A DNA stretch of 41,827 nt from Candidatus Moraniibacteriota bacterium (GTDB lineage: Bacteria; Patescibacteriota; Minisyncoccia; Moranbacterales; UBA2206). The notes beneath the pieces were generated by a model. That model did no database searches, was not told where the DNA came from, and saw nothing but the letters and a program-made list of their open reading frames with translations. This document shows positions 6,598 through 15,781 of this stretch, one piece after another (positions within the stretch are counted from its first letter, which is position 1; every line of letters starts with the position of its first letter). The stretch lies in contig JAUXSK010000018.1 of NCBI GenBank assembly GCA_030679995.1, positions 1 to 41,827 on the forward strand. The letters are read 5' to 3'. The position numbers and the translations under genes are program-made.

Positions 6598-9030
6598 TTA
6601 CAAGACTGTCGTAGCGGCGACCTTGTCTCCAGTTTGCGGCTTCATCACCCGCACGCCTTGCGTCGCGCGCCCAAGAACCGAAACGCTTTTCAAGGGAATC
6701 CTGATTATCTGGCCCTTATTGGAACTCAGTATCAGATCCTCTTCCATCTCATCGACATTTACGATATTGGCTCCCACTACATTACCAGTCTTGCTGGTTA
6801 CATTGGCTGTTTTAATCCCGGAACCGCCACGTTTTTGGATTTTATATGCCTTAAGGTCCGAGCGCTTGCCATAACCATTTTCAGTTATGATCAATAGTTG
6901 ATTGCCTTTCTGATTTTTGAAGACCGCATCCATCCCTACGACCTTATCATCCTTGCGCAATTTTATTCCGCGCACTCCCGCCGCACTGCGTCCCATCGGT
7001 CGGACATCTTTTTCTTTAAAATGGATGGCTTGTCCCTTAGCAGTTGTCACAATGATTTCATCCTCACCTGTCGTAGCCTCAACCCATTTCAATGTATCTC
7101 CCTTAGCTAGGCTGATAGCGATAAGACCGGACCGTCTCACGTTATCGAAATCTTCCATCGGGGTTTTCTTGACCGTTCCCATTTCCGTCGTCATCAGAAA
7201 ATATTTGAAATTATCCTCTTTATTAAACGGGATAATGGCTGTTACGGTTTCCTCCTGGGAAAGTTGCAAGAAATTCACCACTGATTGGCCCTTGGCCACC
7301 CGGGATGAAGGGGGGATTTCATAGGCCTTTGTTTGAAAAACCTTGCCTGAATCCGTAAAAAACAACAAGTCATCATGCGTCATCACGGCCAACACTTTCT
7401 TGATCGTATCCTCCTCCTTGGTAACAGCGCCGATCACACCTTTGCCTCCGCGCTTTTGAACTTTATAGACAGTCGGATCCATCCGTTTGATGTAGCCTTG
7501 GTCGGTAATCGTGATAATAGCTTCTTCGTTCGGTATCAAATCTTCCTGTTTGAATTCACCGACGCCGGATTTTACGACCTTAGTCCGTCTTTCATCGCCG
7601 AATTTTTCCTTGACGCGCAATAATTCGTCCTTTACGATTGCGAGGATTTTTTTCTCACTCTTTAAAATCGCTTCCAATTCTTTAATCAGGGCCATTTTCT
7701 CCTTAAGTTCATCCTCGATTTTTTTCCTTTCCAATCCAGCCAATGTTTGCAAACGCATTTCCAATATGGCGGTGGCTTGCCGTTCTGACAACTTGAATTT
7801 TTTCATCAAACTGGCATGGGCGATTTCCTTGGTTTGCGACTTCCGGATCGTATCAATAACCTCATCGATGTTATCCAAAGCTATTTTCAATCCTTCCAAA
7901 ATATGCGCACGATCACGGGCTTTATCCAAATCAAATTGGGTCTTGCGCGTCACCACGATTTTGCGATGAGCGATATAATATTCCAAAATGGCCTTGAGAT
8001 TCAAAACTGTCGGCTCAATTCCATCCACCAAAGCCAGCATATTGACTCCGAAGTTTTTTTGCAGATCGGTCAGGGAATATAGCTTATTTAAAACTTTTTG
8101 GGGATATGCGTCTTTTTTCAGGTCGATTACCAAGCGCACTCCGTCTTTGTCTGACTCATCGCGGATATCCTTAATGCCCACGATTTTTCCTTCATGCACC
8201 AAATCAGCCATTTTTTCTATCATCGCCGCTTTATTGGTAGCATAGGTCATTTCCGTGATGATAATCTGGAAAGCACCCGCCTTCGTTTCTGAAATATCCG
8301 CCTTGGCACGGGTCAATATCTTGCCTCGTCCGGTCTTATAGGCTTCAACGATGTCTTTTTTATTATAAATGATTCCACCTGTAGGAAAATCTGGCCCCTG
8401 TATAAATTTTGTCAAATCCTCGACTGTAGCTGATGGATTATCAATCAGATGGGAAATGCCGTCGATAAGTTCGCCCAAATTGTGCGGAGGGACATTCGTA
8501 GCCATACCGACCGCAATTCCCATACTTCCATTTAAAAGAAGTTGTGGCAGATTAGCCGGCAGAACCGTAGGTTCTTTATGCTGTCCATCGAAATTAGGTA
8601 CGAAATCAACCGTGTTTTTTTCGATATCCGCAAGCATCTCTTCCGCCATTTGAGAGAGCTTAGCTTCGGTATAACGATAGGCAGCTGCGCTATCTCCATC
8701 CATCGAACCGAAATTTCCCTGACCCTTCACCATCGGGTAACGCAAGGAAAAGTCCTGCGCCATACGCACCATCGAATCATACACGGCAACATCACCATGC
8801 GGATGATATTTACCCAACACCTCTCCGACTACGGTAGCTGATTTGCGGAATTTAGCATTGGACCGCAAGCCCGTGTTCCACATCGAATATAAGATCCTTC
8901 TATGTACTGGTTTGAGACCGTCACGCACATCCGGCAAAGCTCGTGAAACGATGACGCTCATCGCATAGTCCAAATATGACTGTGACATTTCCTTAGTAAT
9001 TTCCCGCGCGTTGATATTTCCGATTTCCAT
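6598..9030 (-). CDS. gyrA: DNA gyrase subunit A
   Basis: GyrA cuts and rejoins DNA for ATP-driven negative supercoiling, as an A2B2 complex with GyrB (not in this window). The 810-residue length is typical. The start region has the canonical [20 protein letters not shown]; catalytic Tyr120 lies in AAAYRYTE. The C-terminal beta-pinwheel bears the GyrA box QKRGGKG (about 524-530), which distinguishes GyrA from ParC. In the quinolone-binding region (GDVAVYDS, 79-86) the position equivalent to E. coli Ser83 is Val81, while Asp85 (E. coli Asp87) is kept. It is the last gene of a three-gene minus-strand group, 24 bases behind the small membrane protein. Confidence 0.97.
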   Translation of the reverse strand: MEIGNINAREITKEMSQSYLDYAMSVIVSRALPDVRDGLKPVHRRILYSMWNTGLRSNAKFRKSATVVGEVLGKYHPHGDVAVYDSMVRMAQDFSLRYPMVKGQGNFGSMDGDSAAAYRYTEAKLSQMAEEMLADIEKNTVDFVPNFDGQHKEPTVLPANLPQLLLNGSMGIAVGMATNVPPHNLGELIDGISHLIDNPSATVEDLTKFIQGPDFPTGGIIYNKKDIVEAYKTGRGKILTRAKADISETKAGAFQIIITEMTYATNKAAMIEKMADLVHEGKIVGIKDIRDESDKDGVRLVIDLKKDAYPQKVLNKLYSLTDLQKNFGVNMLALVDGIEPTVLNLKAILEYYIAHRKIVVTRKTQFDLDKARDRAHILEGLKIALDNIDEVIDTIRKSQTKEIAHASLMKKFKLSERQATAILEMRLQTLAGLERKKIEDELKEKMALIKELEAILKSEKKILAIVKDELLRVKEKFGDERRTKVVKSGVGEFKQEDLIPNEEAIITITDQGYIKRMDPTVYKVQKRGGKGVIGAVTKEEDTIKKVLAVMTHDDLLFFTDSGKVFQTKAYEIPPSSRVAKGQSVVNFLQLSQEETVTAIIPFNKEDNFKYFLMTTEMGTVKKTPMEDFDNVRRSGLIAISLAKGDTLKWVEATTGEDEIIVTTAKGQAIHFKEKDVRPMGRSAAGVRGIKLRKDDKVVGMDAVFKNQKGNQLLIITENGYGKRSDLKAYKIQKRGGSGIKTANVTSKTGNVVGANIVNVDEMEEDLILSSNKGQIIRIPLKSVSVLGRATQGVRVMKPQTGDKVAATTVL

Positions 9031-9054
9031 AAGATAAAATTTAACTGCTTAGAT

Positions 9055-9354
9055 TTATTTATTTAAATTCTCCTTTACATTGCCATCTTGCATCTTATTG
9101 ACGACATCCTGGCCGATAGCGTTTTTGACATTATCAACCGTGGCTTGCACCGAATCTTTTTGGATCTCAAACTGATTGGCGACATCCGATAGGTTATCAT
9201 AAGAACCTGGTTTCATCACCTGATCGGAAGTCCAATCCTCAAATGAAAAAACCCAAATCATCATAATAAAAACCATACTCACGCCCACAAAAAACCAAAC
9301 ATACCTTCTGCGGATATGTTCAGGTTTTTTCCTTATTTCTTCGATTTTCTCCAT
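9055..9354 (-). CDS. Small single-pass membrane protein, unknown function
   Basis: 99 residues from ATG 9354, preceded on the minus strand by GGGATTA; the open frame extends upstream to 9405 but that adds an implausible leader. The order is a charged cytoplasmic start (MEKIEEIRKKPEHIRRR), one membrane segment (about residues 18-37, YVWFFVGVSMVFIMMIWVFS) and an acidic, probably helical extracytoplasmic part. It sits between the lactamase-fold gene and gyrA in the same orientation. I cannot assign a function. Confidence 0.75.
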   Translation of the reverse strand: MEKIEEIRKKPEHIRRRYVWFFVGVSMVFIMMIWVFSFEDWTSDQVMKPGSYDNLSDVANQFEIQKDSVQATVDNVKNAIGQDVVNKMQDGNVKENLNK

Positions 9355-9418
9355 TAATCCCATATTCAGCAGCAGAAACAAGCCTTGGCAACTGGATGGT
9401 TTCACCGCTTGGATGGAA

Positions 9419-10078
9419 TCAATCGATAGTCATAACCATCACTTCCATATGCTTTTCCTCCAAATCCTTCTTCTTGATATTGAGTTTAGAAGTTCTGGAC
9501 GCGGAACAATTTCCAATTTCACTGCAAAATTCCTTTTCATCCGCGATATCCGCTGTCGTGCCATTTATTTTATAGTGCATCGGTATGACGACCTTCGGTT
9601 CCAATTTCCTTATGATTTCGATAGCCTTTTTCGCGTTAATCGTAAACTTCCCGCCAATCGGAATCATCAGTATATCCACACCATCTAAAATCTCCATCTG
9701 TTTTTCCGTCAAATCAGTTCCCAAATCACCTAAATGGCAAATTTTCATATCTTCAGTATCTATCAAATATATCGTGTTCAATCCGCGTTCTAGGCCACCT
9801 TTATCATCGTGGTAAGTCCCGATTCCGACAATATTGATTCCTTTGACTGAATATTCACCCGGAATATCGATGATAGCCGGACTTCCTTTCAACGCCTCGA
9901 CGTTATTATGATCCGGATGGTTATGCGTAACCATCACGATGTCCGCTTGTCCCTGTGGAGGGCGCAAACCAATCGTCTTGCCAAACGGATCTATGAAAGC
10001 ATTGATGTCCTCCTGGCCTCTTCCAGCCGGCTTAGTGGTTATTTTAAAGCAAGAATGGCCATAGTATTGGATATTCAT
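9419..10078 (-). CDS. Metallo-beta-lactamase-fold hydrolase (UPF0173-like)
   Basis: 219 residues. The start MNIQYYGHSCFKI is typical of the UlaG/UPF0173-type branch. The metal motif HNHPDH (about residues 52-57; H-x-H-x-D-H) and later CHLGDLG and a VIPMHY segment near residue 165 supply further metal ligands. Relatives include lactonases and uncharacterised hydrolases; substrate cannot be predicted. It is not the missing ComEC lactamase domain, which belongs to another branch of the superfamily. First gene of the minus-strand group with gyrA. Confidence 0.85.
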   Translation of the reverse strand: MNIQYYGHSCFKITTKPAGRGQEDINAFIDPFGKTIGLRPPQGQADIVMVTHNHPDHNNVEALKGSPAIIDIPGEYSVKGINIVGIGTYHDDKGGLERGLNTIYLIDTEDMKICHLGDLGTDLTEKQMEILDGVDILMIPIGGKFTINAKKAIEIIRKLEPKVVIPMHYKINGTTADIADEKEFCSEIGNCSASRTSKLNIKKKDLEEKHMEVMVMTID

Positions 10079-10423
10079 CGAGGTTTTATCTTTTATAGTT
10101 ATGAAGGTATTTTAGCACAGGTGAAATCCGCTGTCGAGATAAGACGCGTCTGGACTTGCCAAACCGGAAAATTTGTTTTAAACTTGATCCAAGGTTAATT
10201 ATTAAGAAAATTGAATAAGAGATGCCCGCCAAAAGCGGATATTAGCCAATCTCTTGATAAAAACTTCCTAATAATTTCCTCGGGGAAATTTTTTGTTTTT
10301 CCCGGACACATCGGCGCTTTTAATACTTAACGCGATTTGGCGCCCATCGCAAAATTAGCGCATAATAGCCAAAAAAGCCATCATTATGGCTAAACAGGCG
10401 AGTAACGCTGATAATTGAAAACT
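10079..10423. other. Divergent spacer with hairpins upstream of the S1 gene
   Basis: This 345-base region separates the minus-strand lactamase-fold gene from the plus-strand S1 gene. A candidate promoter for S1 is TTGGCG, 18 bases, CATAAT (near 10334-10363). Inverted repeats include AAGAGAT/ATCTCTT (10217-10255), CGGGGAAA/TTTTCCCG (10281-10304) and TAGCCA/TGGCTA (about 10367-10392). The last lies in the probable S1 leader and might take part in autoregulation; this is inference only. Confidence 0.45.
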
Positions 10424-11704
10424 ATGGCCAATATATTGGACACATTAGCGACGGAAGTCGACAAGATTCCCACACGTCCAGCCAGCACAAAGGAAGCGGA
10501 AACAACCCAATCTGACACCCAAAATCCACAAATCGAACCAGTCGAGCTGTCGGTGATGGACCAGCTTTTGGGCTCAGTCGAGCTGCATTTTCCAAAAATA
10601 AATGACGTGGTGGAAGGTACCGTCATTGAAGTAGGCTCAAATGCCATCTATCTGGATATCGAACCGTTCGGAACCGGAATCGTCCTTGGAAGGGAAATTA
10701 AGGATGGTATGGGTTCCGCCAAACTGAAAGAAGGCAGTCGGGTTGCCGCCACCATTATCGACCTTGAAAATGAAGATGGATACATTGAACTTTCCGTCCG
10801 GGAAGCTTCTTATGAAAAAGCTTGGGAAGATATTGAAAGCAAGCGCGATACGCAAGAAAAAATCACGACGAAAGTCCTTAGCGCCAATAAAGGCGGGCTT
10901 CTGGTGGAAGTCAATGGAATTTCCGGCTTTCTGCCTGTTTCCCAGCTTTCCAGCAAAAATTATCCGCGAGTTGATGATGGCGACAAGAATAAAATCCTTA
11001 CCTTATTGAAAAAATTGATCAGCCAAGAACTTGAGGTCCGCATTTTGGATGCCGACCGCGAATCGGAAAAACTTATCGTAAGTGAAAAGGCGGCCCAGAG
11101 CGAAAAAGACCGCGAAACGATTTCTAATTTGAAAGTGGGAGACGTGGTTGAAGGAGAAGTCAGCGGCGTAGTCGATTTCGGAGCCTTCGTCAAATTCCTG
11201 CGCCCTAATCCGGAAAAGTCCGAACTTATCGAAGAGGATAGACTGGAAGGATTGGTGCATATTTCCGAACTGGCATGGCAATTGATTGAAAACCCACGTG
11301 ACATAGTGAAAGTCGGGGACAAAGTCCAAGCCAAGATTATCGGCATTGACAATGACAAAATTTCCCTTTCGATGAGAGCTCTGCAAAAGGATCCTTGGAG
11401 CATCGTTGAGGAAAAATACCACATCGGCGATGTCGTCAAAGGCACCGTCAACCGGATCAATCCTTTCGGCGCTTTCGTCTATCTCGACCGCGATATCCAC
11501 GGTTTGGCGCACGTCAGTGAAATGTCAGAAATGTTTCCTGGAAAAAGCATCGATGAGATAATCAAGACTGGCCAGGAGTATGATTGGAAAATTCTCTCTA
11601 TTGAACCGAAAGAGCATCGTATGGGACTAGCTTTGGTCATCAAAAAGAACAAAAAAGAGAAAAACGATGTCCCTGTTGAGGAAAAACCAGCCGAGAAAGA
11701 ATAA
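10424..11704 (+). CDS. rpsA: Ribosomal protein S1 homologue with four S1 domains
   Basis: 426 residues from ATG 10424 (an in-frame TTG lies at 10415). After a 45-residue low-complexity start it has four S1 RNA-binding domains: about 50-115 (VVEGTVIEVGSNAIYL), 130-215 (TTKVLSANKGGLLVEVNG ISGFLPVSQL), 232-318 (GDVVEGEVSGVVDFGAFVKF ... LVHISEL) and 328-400 (GDVVKGTVNRINPFGAFVYL ... GLAHVSEM), then a Lys/Glu-rich tail. S1 brings mRNA to the 30S subunit, which may matter here because many genes lack a Shine-Dalgarno. E. coli S1 has six domains; four is usual for Gram-positives and CPR. The next gene is cytidylate-kinase-like, echoing the cmk-rpsA pairing seen in many bacteria but in reverse order. 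Confidence 0.88.
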   Translation: MANILDTLATEVDKIPTRPASTKEAETTQSDTQNPQIEPVELSVMDQLLGSVELHFPKINDVVEGTVIEVGSNAIYLDIEPFGTGIVLGREIKDGMGSAKLKEGSRVAATIIDLENEDGYIELSVREASYEKAWEDIESKRDTQEKITTKVLSANKGGLLVEVNGISGFLPVSQLSSKNYPRVDDGDKNKILTLLKKLISQELEVRILDADRESEKLIVSEKAAQSEKDRETISNLKVGDVVEGEVSGVVDFGAFVKFLRPNPEKSELIEEDRLEGLVHISELAWQLIENPRDIVKVGDKVQAKIIGIDNDKISLSMRALQKDPWSIVEEKYHIGDVVKGTVNRINPFGAFVYLDRDIHGLAHVSEMSEMFPGKSIDEIIKTGQEYDWKILSIEPKEHRMGLALVIKKNKKEKNDVPVEEKPAEKE

Positions 11705-11734
11705 TCCGACCAGGTCCGCGATTCCGACAATGGA

Positions 11735-11770
11735 AAAAGGTTCCGATAGACATCGGAACCTTTTGTTTTC
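11735..11770 (+). terminator. Terminator after the S1 gene
   Basis: AAAAGGTTCCGAT and ATCGGAACCTTTT form a 13-bp stem with loop AGAC, followed by TTTTGTTTTC. Confidence 0.9.
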
Positions 11771-11775
11771 CCTTA

Positions 11776-11804
11776 TTGATTATTCTTTTTAATGGTACTA
11801 TACT
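11776..11804 (+). promoter_or_regulatory. Promoter of the cytidylate-kinase-like gene
   Basis: TTGATT (11776-11781), a 17-base spacer and TATACT (11799-11804). It starts right behind the S1 terminator and gives a leader of about 20 bases before ATG 11832. It may drive this gene and tilS. Confidence 0.65.
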
Positions 11805-11831
11805 GGTATAACGTTAATTTCAAACAAATAT

Positions 11832-12407
11832 ATGGTAAAAAATAGATTAATAGTTTCTTTCAACGGACAAGAAGGGTCCGGCAAGAGCACCATTGCCGCT
11901 TTAGTGGCCGAAAAGATGGGCATTCCGCGTTATTATATGGGTCAACTTTTCCGCGATATGGCGAAAGAACACGGACTAACATTGCCGGAATTCCGGAAAA
12001 TCTGCGATCAAGACCCGAGTTTTGACAAAAAAGTCGACGACTACGTCACCGCCTTGCCGGACAAACACGAAAGTTTCGTCATAGAAAGCCGCACGGCTTG
12101 GCATTTTATCCCGCAATCGATAAAAATTTACCTTCAAGTCGAACCAGAAGCGGCAGCGGAAAGGATATTTAAAGGACTGGATGGGAAGAATAATCGCGGC
12201 AATGAAGACACCAATCTCAATACGGCTGAAAATATCCGCAAAAGCATTATAAAAAGACGTTTGGAGGACAACGAAAGATATTTCGCGCTCTACGGGATAC
12301 GCCAGGATGAAATAAAAAACTACGATTTTATTATCGACACCACAAACCTGACCATCGCGGAAGTTTTTGAAAAAGTCATCACGTTCATCAATGAAAAATC
12401 TGCTTAA
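11832..12407 (+). CDS. Cytidylate-kinase-like P-loop nucleoside monophosphate kinase
   Basis: 191 residues. Walker A GQEGSGKST (about residues 12-20) opens the protein; YYMGQLFRDMAKEHGL corresponds to the substrate-binding part of cytidylate-kinase-like proteins, and VESRTAWHFIP resembles their central IDGR/ESR motif. The C-terminal part (RRLEDNERYFALYGI ... YDFIIDTTNLT) matches the cytidylate kinase-like family. It probably phosphorylates CMP/dCMP, but it is closer to the short 'cytidylate kinase-like' branch than to classical Cmk, so no gene symbol is given. The 3' end overlaps tilS by 17 bases. Confidence 0.75.
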   Translation: MVKNRLIVSFNGQEGSGKSTIAALVAEKMGIPRYYMGQLFRDMAKEHGLTLPEFRKICDQDPSFDKKVDDYVTALPDKHESFVIESRTAWHFIPQSIKIYLQVEPEAAAERIFKGLDGKNNRGNEDTNLNTAENIRKSIIKRRLEDNERYFALYGIRQDEIKNYDFIIDTTNLTIAEVFEKVITFINEKSA

Positions 12408-13341
12408 AAAAATTCAGACCGCTTCCCACCAATATGGTCTCTGGGATACCGGTTCCAAAATAATCCTGGGTGTTTCCGGCGGACCGGATTCCACCTGCCT
12501 GTTGGATATTTTTTTACGTCTCCAAAAAACCTATGCTTTCAAGCTTCGGATCGCCCATATCAATTATGGCTTGCGCGGGAAAGACAGTGCGTCAGATGAA
12601 AAATTCGTGCAGGAGCTGGCCGGAAAATACGGCCTGGCCCTCGACGTTCTGCGGCCGGAAATAACCTCGTCTAAGAATTTAGAAAGCCGCCTGCGGGATA
12701 TCCGCTATGATTTTTTTGAAAAAATCCGGCAAAAAAACCATTTTGATCTGGTTGCCGTCGCGCATAATCTCGATGACCAAGCTGAAACCGTCCTGATGCG
12801 CCTGATGCGGGGTTCCGGACTTGCGGGTTTGAGCGCTATGAAATTTAAAAGCGGAAACATCATCCGCCCTCTGCTTGCGACTTCGCGCCAGGAAATCACG
12901 GACTATTTGAAAAACCGCGGATTGGAGTCCAGGATCGACAAAACGAATTTCGAATCTGATTTTTTGCGTAACAAAATCAGGCATAAACTGATTCCCTATA
13001 TTGAAAATAACTATAATCCCGACATCAAGAAAACTTTGTCCGTCTCGGCTATCTCCATCGCCGAAGATCATTCCTTCATCAACGACTTTGCGGAAAAAAC
13101 ATTCCAAGCGCATCGGGAACTCTCCGCTAGAAAAATATTATCCTTCCATCCGGCCATCCAAAGAAGAGTCCTGCGTTTGGCCATCGCGGAAAAAAAACAA
13201 AATATCAAGGATATCGGAATGTCCCATATCGAAGAAATTCTTAAAGCCCTCAGAAGCACTAAGAGCAAGAATCAAAATGTGATATTCAAAGGGTTGAAAA
13301 TGAGCCGAAAGGGTGATAAAATTACTATCAGCAAGCTATAA
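12391..13341 (+). CDS. tilS: tRNA(Ile)-lysidine synthase
   Basis: TilS converts C34 of tRNA-Ile(CAU) to lysidine using ATP and lysine, so that the tRNA is charged with Ile and reads AUA. The PP-loop SGGPDS lies at about residues 27-32, followed by HINYGLRGKDSASDE and AHNLDDQAETVLMRL, all typical of TilS. A short C-terminal part ends in KMSRKGDKITISKL. The chosen ATG (12391) overlaps the previous gene by 17 bases; an upstream in-frame start at 12367 would lengthen the overlap. At 316 residues it is a short, single-C-domain form. The tRNA it should modify is encoded 2 kb downstream (15481-15552, minus). ftsH follows, as in many Firmicutes. Confidence 0.93.
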   Translation: MKNLLKKIQTASHQYGLWDTGSKIILGVSGGPDSTCLLDIFLRLQKTYAFKLRIAHINYGLRGKDSASDEKFVQELAGKYGLALDVLRPEITSSKNLESRLRDIRYDFFEKIRQKNHFDLVAVAHNLDDQAETVLMRLMRGSGLAGLSAMKFKSGNIIRPLLATSRQEITDYLKNRGLESRIDKTNFESDFLRNKIRHKLIPYIENNYNPDIKKTLSVSAISIAEDHSFINDFAEKTFQAHRELSARKILSFHPAIQRRVLRLAIAEKKQNIKDIGMSHIEEILKALRSTKSKNQNVIFKGLKMSRKGDKITISKL

Positions 13342-13461
13342 TTATTTATAAATTTTTGAATTCGTATATTCGTATATCCTTCCAGCCGATTATCCCTGGC
13401 ATAACTATCAAAGACAGGACGAACGGCAATAGGTACGAGATTCGCAGTTCGGAGAGAACTT

Positions 13462-15426
13462 ATGAAAAACCTAACCAAGCACACCAGTTTGACCATCGCA
13501 TTTTTGATACTTGCCCTAGGATTATTAGTCCTTTACAACGGCCCGAAGGAAAAACCGGCTGAGATATCCTTAAGCACCTTGGTCTCGCAGATCAACAACG
13601 GCCAAGTGAAACAAATCACGGTTGATGAAAACAAGTTGGAAATCCTATTGAACGACAGCAAAACGGAAACCTCGATCAAAGAAAAGGAAATCGGCATCAC
13701 CGATTCATTGAAAAATTACGGGGTCGACCCGGCCAAGCTGACCACTGTCAATATCGACATCAAAAGCAATGCCTCCTCATCCTTTTGGCTAGGAACGGTC
13801 TTGCCTTTCCTGTTGCCCTTCCTGCTTATTGCCGGATTTATCTGGTTTATGCTAAAACAGGCCCAGAAAGGCAACAACCAAGCTCTATCCTTCGGTTCAT
13901 CACGCGCCAGAGTCATCGATCCTAAAGATAAACGTCTGCGGACATTATTCAAGGATGTAGCGGGAGCCAAAGAATCTAAGGAAGAATTGATGGAAATCGT
14001 CGAATTTTTGAAACATCCGAACAAATTTTTGAAATTAGGAGCCAAAATTCCCAAAGGAGTCCTTCTGCTAGGTCCTCCAGGAACTGGTAAAACCTTAATT
14101 GCCAAGGCAGTGGCAGGTGAAGCCAATGTCCCGTTCTTCAATATCTCCGGCAGCGAATTCGTAGAGATGTTTGTCGGAGTCGGAGCCTCGAGAGTCAGAG
14201 ACTTATTCAAACAGGCTAAGAAAAATTCGCCAGCCATCGTTTTTATCGATGAGATCGATGCTGTCGGCAGACATCGCGGCGCGGGACTCGGCGGCGGACA
14301 TGACGAGCGGGAACAAACATTGAATCAAATCTTAGTTGAAATGGATGGTTTTGACACTAATACCAATGTCATCGTTATCGCAGCCACCAATAGGCCGGAT
14401 GTTCTCGATCCCGCCTTACTGCGCCCTGGACGCTTTGATCGCCGCGTGACTATGGATTTGCCTGACATCGAAGAAAGGATAGAGATCCTGAAAATCCATG
14501 CTAAGAACAAGCCTATCACCAAAAATATAGACTTGCGCGTAATCGCCGAGCGGACATCCGGTTTTTCCGGAGCTGATTTGGCGAATCTTCTTAATGAAGC
14601 GGCGATTCTCTCCGCCCGTAGGGAAAAGAAAGAAATAGCTATGCCAGAATTGACGGAATCCATTGAAAAAGTCATCCTTGGGCCGGAACGGCGAAGCCGC
14701 AGGATCGACGAGGACGAGAAAAAAATCATCGCCTACCATGAAGCTGGCCACGCTTTAGTCGGAGCTAGCCTGAAAAATGCCGATCCGGTCCAAAAAATAT
14801 CCATCATTTCCCGCGGACATGCCGGCGGATATACCCTTAGCGCTCCCGCCAAAGACAAACGACTGCTTTCCCGTAATTATTTCATCGATGAGCTTTCGGT
14901 ATTTTTAGGCGGATATGTCAGTGAAAAATTAGCCTTTGGCGACGTGACCACTGGAGCTTCCAACGACCTAGAAAGAGCTACAGCCATGGCCAGGAACCTG
15001 GTTACCCGCTATGGGATGAGCGAGCTTGGACCGAGGACTTTCGGCCACAAGGAAGAATTGGTTTTTCTAGGTAAAGAAATGCACGAAGAAAAGAACTATT
15101 CCGAAAAAACCGCTGAAGACATCGACAAGCAAGTCACTAAATTTATCGCTAACGCCTATGTCGTAACTGAAAAGATACTTACTGAGAAAAAGGTTGAGCT
15201 GGAAAAAATCGTGGCGGCGCTGATTGAAAAAGAAACGATGGAACAAGAGGAATTCAATGCTATTATGGGTATCAAAAATAGGGAATCCGCTCCGATCGAG
15301 CCCGATATGGACAAACCGGAGCCTATCAAACCGGAAACTGAAAATTCCCCAGTTCAAGACAAAGACAAGTCAACTGAACCAGAAGCGAAAACCGCTCCAA
15401 AGCCAAGTCCGGTTGAAAACTTCTAA
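13462..15426 (+). CDS. ftsH: ATP-dependent zinc metalloprotease FtsH
   Basis: Membrane-anchored AAA+ protease that degrades unfolded or short-lived membrane and cytosolic proteins. Order: first membrane segment (about 10-26), an extracytoplasmic domain, second segment (about 110-130), AAA module with Walker A GPPGTGKT (204-211), Walker B VFIDEID, second region of homology ([20 protein letters not shown]), then the M41 protease domain with zinc motif HEAGH (426-430). The C-terminal 45 residues are a Pro/Glu/Lys-rich low-complexity tail. Length 654 is normal. GGAGAG 7 bases before ATG 13462 is a fair Shine-Dalgarno. A bidirectional terminator follows. Confidence 0.97.
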   Translation: MKNLTKHTSLTIAFLILALGLLVLYNGPKEKPAEISLSTLVSQINNGQVKQITVDENKLEILLNDSKTETSIKEKEIGITDSLKNYGVDPAKLTTVNIDIKSNASSSFWLGTVLPFLLPFLLIAGFIWFMLKQAQKGNNQALSFGSSRARVIDPKDKRLRTLFKDVAGAKESKEELMEIVEFLKHPNKFLKLGAKIPKGVLLLGPPGTGKTLIAKAVAGEANVPFFNISGSEFVEMFVGVGASRVRDLFKQAKKNSPAIVFIDEIDAVGRHRGAGLGGGHDEREQTLNQILVEMDGFDTNTNVIVIAATNRPDVLDPALLRPGRFDRRVTMDLPDIEERIEILKIHAKNKPITKNIDLRVIAERTSGFSGADLANLLNEAAILSARREKKEIAMPELTESIEKVILGPERRSRRIDEDEKKIIAYHEAGHALVGASLKNADPVQKISIISRGHAGGYTLSAPAKDKRLLSRNYFIDELSVFLGGYVSEKLAFGDVTTGASNDLERATAMARNLVTRYGMSELGPRTFGHKEELVFLGKEMHEEKNYSEKTAEDIDKQVTKFIANAYVVTEKILTEKKVELEKIVAALIEKETMEQEEFNAIMGIKNRESAPIEPDMDKPEPIKPETENSPVQDKDKSTEPEAKTAPKPSPVENF

Positions 15427-15443
15427 ATACCCCACTAGCCCAA

Positions 15444-15475
15444 CAAAAAAAGTCCGAAAGTTCGGACTTTTTTTT
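15444..15475. terminator. Bidirectional terminator between ftsH and tRNA-Ile
   Basis: AAAAAAGTCCGAA and TTCGGACTTTTTT form a long stem around a minimal loop, with T-runs on both strands. It serves ftsH (plus) and the tRNA gene (minus). Confidence 0.9.
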
Positions 15476-15480
15476 ATTAG

Positions 15481-15552
15481 TGGGACCAACTGGATTCGAA
15501 CCAGTGACCAAGCGATTATGAGTCGCCTGCTCTACCGCTGAGCTATGGTCCC
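15481..15552 (-). tRNA. tRNA-Ile(CAU), AUA-reading minor isoleucine tRNA
   Basis: 72 bases, acceptor GGGACCA/TGGTCCC plus A73, D-arm GCTCAGCGGTAGAGC, T-arm CTGGTTCGAATCCAG. The anticodon is CAT. The segment AGCAGGCGACTCATAATCGC is, as I recall it, the same as in E. coli tRNA-Ile2 (ileX) and unlike elongator or initiator tRNA-Met, so this is most likely the lysidine-modified Ile tRNA rather than a Met tRNA. CCA is not encoded. C5-G68 agrees with known TilS identity; C4-G69 is replaced by A-T. Confidence 0.85.
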
Positions 15553-15566
15553 AAGACATATCGGAT

Positions 15567-15600
15567 TAAAAAGGAAATTACACAGGATACTGTAATTTCC
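15567..15600 (-). terminator. Hairpin between the two tRNA genes
   Basis: GGAAATTACA and TGTAATTTCC form a perfect 10-bp stem with an 8-base loop; on the minus strand it is followed by TTTTTAATC. It could end the tRNA-Val transcript or be a processing structure. If it terminates fully, tRNA-Ile needs its own promoter in only about 15 bases, which favours partial readthrough. Confidence 0.6.
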
Positions 15601-15617
15601 ATCATAAAACCAACTTG

Positions 15618-15691
15618 TGGACGCGAGAGGACTCGAACCTCTGACCTTTTCCATGTCAAGGAAACGCTCTAACCAACTGAGCTACGTGTCC
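15618..15691 (-). tRNA. tRNA-Val(GAC)
   Basis: 74 bases. The acceptor GGACACG/CGCGTCC has one A-C mismatch (5-68); D-arm GCTCAGTTGGTTAGAGC; anticodon arm TTTCC-TTGACAT-GGAAA with anticodon GAC; T-arm AGAGGTTCGAGTCCTCT. It reads GUC and GUU. CCA is not encoded. CATAAT just upstream on the minus strand (near 15694-15699) is the likely -10 box. Confidence 0.93.
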
Positions 15692-15781
15692 GATTATGTT
15701 AAAATCCGCAGTTGACCGCTTATTTAGATCAAACGGGTGACATTTATAATTCTACTCAAAAAACTCTTTCCAGTCAATAAA

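Noticed and set aside
15678-15706. Possible dif site near the Xer gene (TTATGTTAAAA resembles the XerD half-site).
   Set aside because: The other half-site is absent because the adjoining bases belong to the tRNA-Val 5' end, and the motif is better explained as that tRNA's -10 region on the minus strand.
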